From: JBCBWG01 sp039817205 | Lineage (GTDB): Bacteria; Pseudomonadota; Alphaproteobacteria; Rhizobiales; Hyphomicrobiaceae | Reading direction: 5' to 3' | NCBI GenBank assembly: GCA_039817205.1 | Contig: JBCBWG010000233.1 | Coordinates: 1 to 5,068, forward strand | DNA length: 5,068 nucleotides | Made by a program: the position numbers and the translations under genes | Part shown: positions 1 to 5,068 of the stretch, piece after piece | Numbering within the stretch: the stretch's first letter is position 1 | How the letters are laid out: each line of letters opens with the position of its first letter | The notes under the pieces: model-generated | Database searches by the model: none | What the model saw: the letters and a program-made list of their open reading frames with translations, nothing else | What the model was told of the DNA's origin: nothing

Positions 1-123
1 GTTCACACGCTCGCTCTTGATGGCGTCACGGTGAAACGCGATGTCAAAAAGATTGATGGCCTGACAGCAGTGATCCTGTCGTATGACCTTGTTGGGCGCT
101 TCGGGCTCACCGCCTTTGCACTC
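1..123. other. Unassigned left edge, downstream of the MFS gene
   Basis: No gene can be called here. On the minus strand the reading frame of the MFS gene stays open for 41 codons after its TGA stop, up to the window edge, but contains no ATG. On the plus strand one frame is also open from base 1 (it would begin VHTLALDGVTVKRD), but it has no stop until about 609. A gene in it would therefore overlap the MFS gene antisense by almost 500 bases, which is unlikely. The stretch could be the end of a neighbouring gene or plain intergenic DNA. I see no hairpin followed by a T-run that would end MFS transcription. Confidence 0.3.
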
Positions 124-1416
124 TCAACCGGCGGTTGCCTGAACGCTGCGGTACCAGGCGGCAAGAAGCTCCATCATGGCGAGGCCGACGAGCGCCGTTG
201 CCATGAGCGACCACGTCGCCGCCTGCATGCCGAACGTATCAACGAGCCACGCAAAGACGACCGGCGAGACAGCGTTGCAGAGGAGAACCGGGGTTGCGAG
301 GATGCCGAGGATGCGCCCATACCCGTCGGGCCCAAAGAGCGCGAGAGGCACGGCACCGCGAACCACGGTGATGATGCCGTTCGACAGGCCGAAGACCAGT
401 ACGAAAGCGAGAGCTGCTTCGTAACTGCCACCGAGGGCCAGCAAGATACTGAGCGACACCGGGACCAAAACAGTTGCGATCCGGCCAAGATTGATTGGGG
501 CAACGTGGCGTCCGAAGACAAGCTCCCAAAGCCGACCGGTCACCTGAGCGACACCCTTCAACGCGGCGATGCCAACGGCGACACCGGCAGCAAGCCCCGT
601 TGCCTCTAAAATACCGACGAGGTGCACGGCGCCAACCGAGAACAGATATGCGTTCACGGACATGACGAGTGAGAATAGGATCATCGCGATGCGACGCGCA
701 GATCCGGTCAACGGCGCAGGTGCACTTGGCTGACTGTCCGAAGTTGCCTCGCTCGGTTTGGCCGTCTCAGGTGCTGGGGTGCTCGGCAGAAAGTGTGCTT
801 TGAGGCTGGTCCAGGCCAGCGGCGCACAAATCGCCAGATTGGCGATGGCGTACCACTGAAACGTCGAACGCCAGCCAACAGCGTCGGCGAGCCAGTGCCC
901 GACCGGCCATCCAACGGTCGACGCAAACCCTCCCCAGAGTGTCAAATAGGCAATCGCCCGTCGGCCGTTTGCGGGGTCGACCTGAACCATCGCGGCAAAT
1001 GCGGCATCGTAGAGCGTCAGTCGCATGGCGATGCCGATGATCGGCCAGACCACGAAATACTGCCAAATTTCATCGACCCAAGAGAGCAGATAGAGCGACG
1101 CGGCGAGGGCGGCGAACCCGGCGGTGATGACCAAACGCGCGCCGTAGGCGTCCAACGCGCGGCCGACCGGAATTGAAACAACGCTTGAAGCCAGCACCGA
1201 GACCGTGAAGCCCGAAAAAACAAGCGTTTTTGACCAGCCGAGATCGCGCATCATCGGTTCGGCCAGCACGCCCAAGGCATAGAACGACGTGCCCCATGCG
1301 ATGATCTGCGTGATGCCAATCGCCGTCACCGCCCACATCGTCGCGCCCGACAGCCAGATATTGGTGGTCGCGGCCGGCGGACGGGGCGTAGCGGTTGCGT
1401 CCGGCGCGTCGGCCAT
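124..1416 (-). CDS. MFS family transporter, 12 transmembrane helices
   Basis: This is an inner-membrane permease of the major facilitator superfamily, 430 residues long, which is normal for the family. A hydrophilic N-terminus of about 25 residues is followed by hydrophobic segments near residues 28-52, 66-84, 96-112, 117-136, 155-175 and 186-203. A polar central loop rich in Ala, Pro, Ser and Thr spans about 204-240, and a second set of six segments lies near 243-265, 272-292, 311-330, 333-353, 367-390 and 397-420. The loop between helices 2 and 3 carries a motif-A-like signature, GRALDAYGAR (85-94), with the expected Gly, Asp and Arg. The TM1 segment ITQIIAWGTSFYALGVL resembles monocarboxylate and oxalate/formate-type MFS porters, but the substrate cannot be read from sequence. 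The ATG start is chosen because it precedes TM1 by a normal distance. The Shine-Dalgarno sequence upstream is weak. The gene is divergent from the TPR gene, and no dedicated regulator is visible. Confidence 0.93.
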   Translation of the reverse strand: MADAPDATATPRPPAATTNIWLSGATMWAVTAIGITQIIAWGTSFYALGVLAEPMMRDLGWSKTLVFSGFTVSVLASSVVSIPVGRALDAYGARLVITAGFAALAASLYLLSWVDEIWQYFVVWPIIGIAMRLTLYDAAFAAMVQVDPANGRRAIAYLTLWGGFASTVGWPVGHWLADAVGWRSTFQWYAIANLAICAPLAWTSLKAHFLPSTPAPETAKPSEATSDSQPSAPAPLTGSARRIAMILFSLVMSVNAYLFSVGAVHLVGILEATGLAAGVAVGIAALKGVAQVTGRLWELVFGRHVAPINLGRIATVLVPVSLSILLALGGSYEAALAFVLVFGLSNGIITVVRGAVPLALFGPDGYGRILGILATPVLLCNAVSPVVFAWLVDTFGMQAATWSLMATALVGLAMMELLAAWYRSVQATAG

Positions 1417-1440
1417 GCGCGTCTCGTTTCGGGTCGGGGA

Positions 1441-1463
1441 CGATCAGAATAGAAGGATGATCG
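1441..1463. promoter_or_regulatory. Inverted repeat CGATCA-N11-TGATCG upstream of the MFS gene
   Basis: A perfect 6-base inverted repeat (1441-1446 and 1458-1463) has an 11-base A/G-rich spacer. It sits about 25 bases before the MFS start codon. The position and symmetry fit a binding site for a dimeric repressor. Six-base palindromes with flexible spacing also arise by chance, and no matching regulator gene is in view, so this is only a candidate. Confidence 0.2.
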
Positions 1464-1569
1464 CGCGAAATCTCTCGGGGCGCCAGAGGCGGTGTGCGCA
1501 GAAAGTGTCGGCGAGCGCAGCGGATCGATTTGGCATCTCGTGAGACCTATGGAGCGCGGCTGACGCTGC

Positions 1570-1635
1570 AACTTCAATAAACTTGAAGCATAACTTCACA
1601 CATTTGAGTGAGGTGGCTTCGAAATTCATTTCAAG
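1570..1635. promoter_or_regulatory. Cluster of AACTTCA / CTTGAA-type elements, possible operator
   Basis: The divergent intergenic region holds AACTTCA at 1570-1576, AACTTGA at 1580-1586 and AACTTCA again at 1592-1598. The outer two are 22 bases apart, about two helical turns. Within this, CTTCAA (1572-1577) and TTGAAG (1583-1588) form a 6-base inverted repeat with a 5-base spacer. Further along, CTTCGAAA (1617-1624) and TTTCAAG (1629-1635) form a similar, slightly bulged inverted repeat. The elements stand out as A/T-rich in a G/C-rich context. They are placed to control the MFS gene, the TPR gene or both. I could not fit a convincing -35/-10 pair for either gene, so the promoter itself is not located. 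Confidence 0.35.
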
Positions 1636-1679
1636 GTCACAGCGGTTCGGCAAAACTGTTGCTCGAGATAGCCCATTTC

Positions 1680-1683
1680 GGAG
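1680..1683 (+). promoter_or_regulatory. Ribosome-binding site GGAG of the TPR gene
   Basis: GGAG lies 6 bases before the ATG at 1690. It supports that start over the many in-frame codons further in. Confidence 0.6.
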
Positions 1684-1689
1684 CAACGC

Positions 1690-2991
1690 ATGCGAGAAGA
1701 CCGTTACGGCAACCCGATTTCGACCTCGAGCGCGGAAGCGCAGACGGCTTACAACACCGCCGTTGATCTGTTTCTTGGTGCCAACGCGGGAACCTGCACG
1801 CATTTGGACGACGCACTCGCAGCGGATCCCGATTTTGCGCTCGCCCATCTCCTGAAAGCTCGCGCGCACCAGATGCTCGGGCAGAGTGCCGACGCGAACG
1901 CCGCCTTGGCTGCAGCCAACGCTGCCGCCGAGCGGCGATCGTTGAGCGATCGGGAACACAGCCACTTCGATACATATCGTGCGCTGCTGAGCGGGCGTGG
2001 CGCGGAAGCGCGGCAACGGATCGTGCAACATGCCGAGCGATTTCCGCGAGATGCACTTGCCGTCCAGCCGGCCACGGGTGTTTTCGGCTTGATCGGCTTC
2101 TCGGGATGCGACGGCCGCGAGGCCGAACAGCTGTCGTTCGTCCGCTCACTCGAGCGTCATTACGCGGACGATTGGTGGTTTCTTGGACAGGTGGCGTTTG
2201 CTGAAGCTGAAACGGGCGCCATTGCGCGGTCCGAACGGACCATCGAGCGGTCTCTCTCCGGCAATCCGCGGAATGCAAACGCCGCCCATATCAAGGCGCA
2301 TATTCATTATGAGCAAGGCGAGGCGTCCGCAGGGCTCGCCTATCTCAATGAGTGGTCCTCGGATTACGATCGGTCGGCCCCGCTTTACTGCCACGTGAAC
2401 TGGCACCGGGCGATCTGGGCACTGGAGCAAGGTGATACCGATCTCGCGTGGTCGACCTACGAAGGCGATGTGATGCCGGGATGCTCACCGAGCCCGCCCA
2501 TTAATGTCGCGACAGATAGTGCAAGCTTTCTGTTTCGCGCCGAGTTGGCCGGTGGTGTGCGCCGCCCCGAGCTTTGGGCGAAAGTTGCAGACTACGTCTC
2601 GAGGATGTTTCCGACGCCCGGTGTTCAGTTTCTCGATTTCCATGCAGCGCTCATTTACGCAATGGCGGGCGATGGCGCGCGGCTTAACCAGGTCACGGGC
2701 GAGCAAAAGGGCCCGGCGCGAGATGTCGTCCGGCTGTGTGGCTCCGCGTTCCAGTCGTTTGCGTCCGGTGCGTACGACGAAGCAGCAGCAGAATTGATCC
2801 CGGTTTTGTCATGCCACGAGACGCTGGGTGGCAGCCGAGCCCAAAGGGATTTGCTTGAGTTTGCCTATGCAGCCGCGCTGCTCCGCGCGGGTAAGGCCGA
2901 CGAAGCCGGGCGCGCACTCGTCAGCCGCCGACCGAGCATCGTGACGGATCCCAAGCAACCGCTCCAAGGGCGTGTGGGCCTTGCGGCTTGA
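1690..2991 (+). CDS. TTC38-like tetratricopeptide repeat protein
   Basis: This protein of 433 residues is built of helical hairpins of the tetratricopeptide type and resembles the TTC38 family (the human protein is about 470 residues). No signal peptide or membrane segment is visible, so it is probably cytoplasmic. Helical repeat units can be read near residues 15-80 (ending in an Ala-rich helix, AALAAANAAAERRSLSDREH), 90-125, 160-222 and 235-260, and again in the C-terminal third. Segments I associate with the TTC38 group are CHVNWHRAIWALEQGDTDLA (234-253), the SASFLFRAELAG stretch near 277-288 and GGSRAQRDLLEFAYAAALLR (380-399). TPR arrays bind peptides or partner proteins, but no partner or enzymatic role is established here, and the conserved His/Trp patch has no known function to me. 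The start is backed by a GGAG site 6 bases upstream. The gene stands alone, divergent from the transporter and convergent with the dioxygenase. Confidence 0.88.
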   Translation: MREDRYGNPISTSSAEAQTAYNTAVDLFLGANAGTCTHLDDALAADPDFALAHLLKARAHQMLGQSADANAALAAANAAAERRSLSDREHSHFDTYRALLSGRGAEARQRIVQHAERFPRDALAVQPATGVFGLIGFSGCDGREAEQLSFVRSLERHYADDWWFLGQVAFAEAETGAIARSERTIERSLSGNPRNANAAHIKAHIHYEQGEASAGLAYLNEWSSDYDRSAPLYCHVNWHRAIWALEQGDTDLAWSTYEGDVMPGCSPSPPINVATDSASFLFRAELAGGVRRPELWAKVADYVSRMFPTPGVQFLDFHAALIYAMAGDGARLNQVTGEQKGPARDVVRLCGSAFQSFASGAYDEAAAELIPVLSCHETLGGSRAQRDLLEFAYAAALLRAGKADEAGRALVSRRPSIVTDPKQPLQGRVGLAA

Positions 2992-3042
2992 TTGGCGCAA
3001 AGCGCGTTGCGATCAGCCCTTCTCCGCCGTCCACTGCCCGTC

Positions 3043-3077
3043 TCCCCCGTCCAATGAAGTCAGTTCCGGCCGGGGGA
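3043..3077. terminator. G/C-rich inverted repeat between convergent genes, possible bidirectional terminator
   Basis: TCCCCCG (3043-3049) and CGGGGGA (3071-3077) form a perfect 7-base stem with a 21-base loop. The loop includes the palindrome's first bases from CCGGCCGG at 3066-3073. The repeat lies between the stop codons of two converging genes, where a shared terminator is expected. It lacks a T-run on either strand and the loop is large, so intrinsic termination would be weak. A shorter hairpin just after the TPR stop (CGCAA 2996-3000 / TTGCG 3007-3011) is even less convincing. Confidence 0.22.
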
Positions 3078-3098
3078 TGGGGCGTGACCGTCGCAGCG

Positions 3099-4031
3099 TT
3101 AGTCCAGCGGTGGCAAATGCTCGGCCAGCTGAGCACGCAGATGCTCGTGCTTCGCTGGCAATTTGAGTGCTGATCCGAGCGCATCAGCGGGCTCGTCCCG
3201 ATCAAAGCCCGGATCGTTGGTTGCGATCTCAAAGAGAACGCCGCCGGGTGTCCGGAAGTAGATCGATTTGAAGTAGTCTCGGTCGATCACGGGCGTGACT
3301 TGGTATCCCGTGTCGACGATCTGGCTCCGCACCCGGTGTTGAGCATCGAGGTCTGGAACCGCGAATGCGACGTGGTGAACCGACCCTGCGCCCTGCTCGG
3401 CCGGCATCAAGCTCTTGCGCGCTTCGATTTCCACAAGGTTGGCAGCGTTGCCGTCGCCAGCAATCCGAAATCTCGTCACGCCGTCCGCCGTGTCGAGCCG
3501 ATCATACCCCATGAACCCCAGCAGTTCCGCGGTTTGGTCGCCATCGGAAAGCCGGAGCCTCACCGAGTGGAACCCACGAATTGCGACGTCTTCGGGGATA
3601 CCAGCACCGGTCCATGGCGAGCCGAACACCGCATCGCTTTCTATGAGCGCGAAACGATCGGCATCCGGTCCGTCAAACAGGATGCGTGTTTCGCCAAAAG
3701 CCGTTTCTTGAGCAATGTTCTGGACGCCTTTTGCGGTCATGCGCTTGGTCCAAAACGCACTTGCACCTTTTGGAATTGCGAAGGCGGTGATGCTGACTTC
3801 ACCGGAACCTGGACGCCCGGACTTTATCCCGGGGAACGGGAAGTAGGTCATGACCGTGCCCGGTGAGCCGCGGCTATCGCCATAGTAGAGGTGATAAACG
3901 TCCGGCGCGTCGAAGTTGACCGTTTGCTTCACCCGGCGGAGCCCAAGCGTCTCGGTGAAGAACGCGTTGTTCAGGCGGGCGTCACTGGCCATTGAGGTGA
4001 CGTGGTGAAGGCCTTTAATGTCGTTGATCAT
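3099..4031 (-). CDS. Ring-cleaving dioxygenase, VOC (glyoxalase-fold) superfamily, PcpA/MhqO type
   Basis: This 310-residue protein has two vicinal-oxygen-chelate modules, about residues 5-145 and 152-285, the usual size for the group. By homology it is a cytoplasmic Fe(II) enzyme using O2 to open hydroquinone-type or related aromatic rings. Known relatives are PcpA/LinE, and MhqA, MhqE and MhqO of Bacillus. The predicted metal ligands are His10 (in LHHVT), His220 (in SVHHVAF) and Glu268 (in LFEIATNDPGF). Residues matching the PcpA second shell, as I remember it, are also present: His9, Thr12, His219, Arg251 and Tyr258, at almost the same spacing. The enzyme therefore looks catalytically complete, but its substrate is unknown. 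Many relatives are annotated only as VOC or glyoxalase family. The ATG at 4031 is supported by GGGAG 7 bases upstream (4039-4043). The gene follows the DinB-family gene after 150 bases and may have its own promoter. Confidence 0.9.
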   Translation of the reverse strand: MINDIKGLHHVTSMASDARLNNAFFTETLGLRRVKQTVNFDAPDVYHLYYGDSRGSPGTVMTYFPFPGIKSGRPGSGEVSITAFAIPKGASAFWTKRMTAKGVQNIAQETAFGETRILFDGPDADRFALIESDAVFGSPWTGAGIPEDVAIRGFHSVRLRLSDGDQTAELLGFMGYDRLDTADGVTRFRIAGDGNAANLVEIEARKSLMPAEQGAGSVHHVAFAVPDLDAQHRVRSQIVDTGYQVTPVIDRDYFKSIYFRTPGGVLFEIATNDPGFDRDEPADALGSALKLPAKHEHLRAQLAEHLPPLD

Positions 4032-4035
4032 TTTG

Positions 4036-4090
4036 GGTCTCCCGTTGACTGACGGGCTCGCGCCTGTTCGTGAGCGTCAGTGCTGAGACC
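4036..4090 (-). promoter_or_regulatory. Nested inverted repeat in the dioxygenase leader, overlapping its ribosome-binding site
   Basis: Read on the minus strand, GGTCTC (4090-4085) pairs with GAGACC (4041-4036). Inside it ACTGAC (4081-4076) pairs with GTCAGT (4053-4048), and innermost GCTC (4075-4072) pairs with GAGC (4059-4056) across a 12-base loop. That makes 16 pairs in three helices, split by a 3/6 internal loop and a 2-base bulge. The Shine-Dalgarno GGGAG (4043-4039) is partly inside the outer helix, so the fold could mask ribosome binding. It could equally act as a DNA operator between promoter and gene. The strength of the RNA reading depends on transcription starting at or upstream of about 4090. 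Confidence 0.4.
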
Positions 4091-4118
4091 AATTTAATAC
4101 CGCCATCAAGATTGCCAA
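4091..4118 (-). promoter_or_regulatory. Possible sigma-70-like promoter of the dioxygenase gene
   Basis: On the minus strand TTGGCA (4118-4113, five of six matches to TTGACA) is followed after 16 bases by TAAATT (4096-4091, four of six matches to TATAAT). An overlapping TATTAA (4099-4094) looks better as a -10 but would leave only 13 bases of spacing. Transcription would begin near 4083-4087, giving a leader of about 55 bases. The match is moderate, and alphaproteobacterial promoters are often degenerate. Confidence 0.25.
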
Positions 4119-4119
4119 T

Positions 4120-4136
4120 CGTTCGGCTTCCGAACG
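4120..4136. terminator. Perfect 7-base hairpin between the DinB-family and dioxygenase genes
   Basis: CGTTCGG (4120-4126) and CCGAACG (4130-4136) form a perfect stem with a 3-base loop, 46 bases past the DinB-family stop codon. It could end or attenuate read-through from the upstream RidA-DinB pair. It could also be a protein-binding palindrome just ahead of the possible dioxygenase promoter. On the minus strand no T-run follows (the next bases are ATTGGCAATCTT), so a strong rho-independent terminator is not indicated. Confidence 0.35.
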
Positions 4137-4157
4137 CATTGTCTTAAAAATTGAAAC

Positions 4158-4183
4158 AATCGACACGATCAATCGACACGATC
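4158..4183. repeat. Two tandem copies of AATCGACACGATC plus a degenerate partial third
   Basis: The 13-base unit occurs perfectly at 4158-4170 and 4171-4183. It is followed by AGTCGAC (4184-4190), which matches the first seven bases of the unit except one. The array covers the stop codon of the DinB-family gene (4182-4184), and the partial copy encodes its last two residues. Replication slippage would explain it. A paired regulator site is another possibility. Confidence 0.85.
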
Positions 4184-4688
4184 AGTCGACTGGGCGAAAT
4201 GGAATGTCGGTCGCCTCGAGCTCGCATCCGGCAGCTGTCAGGAGTACGTGGACCTGGCCGCGATGGTGCGTTTGATGGTTGAACATGTGAGTGACCAGCA
4301 GCCATTTGGGCTTGGTGAGTTCGCGATTGGCTGCGCCAGAGAACCAAGTGAGTTCTCCGTCTAACCACTCCGGATCAAGCCCGCGGGCCCAACTCAGAAT
4401 GACGTCATCGAAGGTGCTGCGCTCAGCGGCGAAGGCATCCCAGTCCGAAAAATAATCGGTTGAGGCCGGAATTGATGTCGGGCCTGGCGCCGGCGTTCCG
4501 GCAAACCGGCTCATCCAAAGCTGATCGCCCCAGAGCACGTGGTTCAACGTGGCCGCGATCGATCCGAAAAAAGCACCTTTATCTTCCCAACGCTGGGCGT
4601 CGGTCAGTGTGCTCGCCGCTCGGATGTGCGATCCGTTCTGCCACCGATTGTAGGCAGCGAACTCTTCGATAGCAGCGCATGTGAGCAC
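4182..4688 (-). CDS. DinB-family protein (DinB/YfiT-like putative metalloenzyme)
   Basis: This 168-residue protein has the length and pattern of the DinB four-helix-bundle superfamily. The N-terminal helix contains AAYNRWQN (11-18), typical of the group. The expected metal-binding histidines are His50 in TLNHVLWGDQLW and His138 and His142 in HMFNHQTHHRGQ, the latter being the hallmark HxxxH followed by RGQ. Related proteins include thiol-dependent S-transferases (bacillithiol and mycothiol types) and many members without known function; the substrate here is unknown. Despite the name there is no reason to link it to DNA polymerase IV. The start is a GTG at 4688, chosen because the N-terminus then fits the family and because the TAA of the RidA gene lies in the same frame 15 bases upstream. 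The Shine-Dalgarno is weak (GGAC about 11 bases before the start), which suggests translational coupling to the RidA gene. Confidence 0.88.
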   Translation of the reverse strand: MLTCAAIEEFAAYNRWQNGSHIRAASTLTDAQRWEDKGAFFGSIAATLNHVLWGDQLWMSRFAGTPAPGPTSIPASTDYFSDWDAFAAERSTFDDVILSWARGLDPEWLDGELTWFSGAANRELTKPKWLLVTHMFNHQTHHRGQVHVLLTAAGCELEATDIPFRPVD

Positions 4689-4703
4689 GTTTGGAACCGG
4701 TCC

Positions 4704-5068
4704 TTAATCTGCAACAAATACGCGATCGCCGCTGATCGTGCGTTTTGTGTCCGGGCGGCCGTAGGCCGTGACTTCGATCTCGATTTTCATTCGGGGGTCA
4801 AGCAAGTCGGCGACCATCATTGTCGCCGCAGGGCGCGCCACCGCAAATGCATCTGAGATGACGGGCCAACAGGGTTCGAAGTCTTCGCGACGGGGCAACA
4901 GGTACGTGACCCGCACCACGTCATCGAGGCTCGCACCGGCCTCAGACAATGCGCCTTTGATGTTTTCAAGCGTCTGACGGCATTGCGCGATCACGTCGTC
5001 GGGAATGGTCATGGTCTCGTAGTCGAAGCCGGTTGTCCCCGACACGAAAATCCATGGGCCCTCAACAA
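4704..5068 (-). CDS. RidA/YjgF/YER057c family protein, N-terminus cut by the window edge
   Basis: About 120 residues are visible. The frame stays open to the right edge, reading VEGPWIFVSGTTGFDY. A GTG exists at 5045 but lies inside the family's core beta strand (WIFVSGTTG), so the true start is outside the window. Conserved landmarks are QCRQTLENIKGALSEAGASL (the main helix), DDVVRVTYLL, ARPAATMMVADLL and MKIEIEVTAYG. RidA-type trimers hydrolyse reactive enamine/imine intermediates released by PLP enzymes. Ungapped alignment with Escherichia coli RidA at PARSCVEV...KIEIE places Ala where RidA has the catalytic Arg105, while the Glu120 equivalent is kept. The protein therefore fits the arginine-lacking Rid subfamilies, and imine deaminase activity should not be assumed. 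The C-terminus extends some 15 residues past the usual end (GRPDTKRTISGDRVFVAD). The gene heads a probable operon with the DinB-family gene 15 bases downstream. Confidence 0.9.
   Translation of the reverse strand, partial: VEGPWIFVSGTTGFDYETMTIPDDVIAQCRQTLENIKGALSEAGASLDDVVRVTYLLPRREDFEPCWPVISDAFAVARPAATMMVADLLDPRMKIEIEVTAYGRPDTKRTISGDRVFVAD

Noticed and set aside
1..123. Stop-codon read-through of the MFS gene into the open in-frame stretch to the left
   Set aside because: The transporter is already full length with 12 helices. The following residues (ECKGGEPEAPNK...) look unrelated, and no read-through signal is visible.
31..609. Open plus-strand frame of 192 codons beginning MKRDVKKIDGL
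   Set aside because: From 124 on it is the antisense of the MFS gene, with a charged, low-complexity translation typical of a shadow frame. Only the first 30 codons lie outside, too little to call a gene.
1444..2031. Minus-strand frame of 195 codons across the intergenic region and the TPR gene
   Set aside because: It begins inside the well-supported TPR gene and reads as a basic, motif-free protein. It is better explained as a shadow of the real coding strand.
2996..3011. Hairpin CGCAA/TTGCG directly after the TPR stop codon as a terminator
   Set aside because: It has only five base pairs and no T-run follows, so it is not distinguishable from chance.
3300..3866. Plus-strand frame of 188 codons opposite the dioxygenase gene
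   Set aside because: It lies wholly antisense to a gene with a complete active site and shows no domain or ribosome-binding site.
4689..4703. RidA and DinB genes in the same reading frame, separated by a TAA and five codons, suggesting a fusion broken by a stop
   Set aside because: Both proteins have normal family boundaries on either side of the gap, and a shared frame occurs by chance one time in three.

Overview
The window is about 60% G+C by eye and carries five protein-coding genes. All belong to families common in proteobacteria: a major-facilitator transporter, a TTC38-like tetratricopeptide protein, a PcpA/MhqO-type ring-cleaving dioxygenase, a DinB-superfamily protein and a RidA/YjgF-family protein. 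Base composition and protein style suggest an alphaproteobacterium. That placement is an inference, because no rRNA or taxon-specific marker is present. There are no tRNA or rRNA genes, insertion sequences, CRISPR arrays or phage genes.

Layout: positions 1-123 hold nothing that can be assigned. Positions 124-1416 (minus) encode the 12-helix MFS permease. A 273-base divergent intergenic region (1417-1689) separates it from the TTC38-like gene (1690-2991, plus). The intergenic region holds a cluster of AACTTCA-type elements that could be an operator. The TTC38-like gene converges on the dioxygenase gene (3099-4031, minus) across about 107 bases containing a G/C-rich inverted repeat. Upstream of the dioxygenase lie a 150-base leader and intergenic region with a possible promoter, two hairpins and a 13-base tandem repeat. 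Then come the DinB-family gene (4182-4688, minus) and the RidA-family gene (4704-5068, minus), whose 5' end lies beyond the right edge.

The RidA and DinB genes are 15 bases apart and almost certainly co-transcribed. The dioxygenase may be a third, more loosely attached member, or may have its own promoter. A shared theme of handling reactive or electrophilic small molecules can be imagined, since ring-cleaving dioxygenases of the MhqO type, Rid proteins and thiol-transferase-like DinB folds all fit it. Nothing in the sequence proves it.

This looks like an ordinary chromosomal region, not a defence or mobile island, and I see no clear new system. The best leads are the loss of the catalytic arginine in the RidA-family protein, a nested inverted repeat that would pair with the ribosome-binding site of the dioxygenase mRNA, and the phased repeat cluster between the divergent genes.
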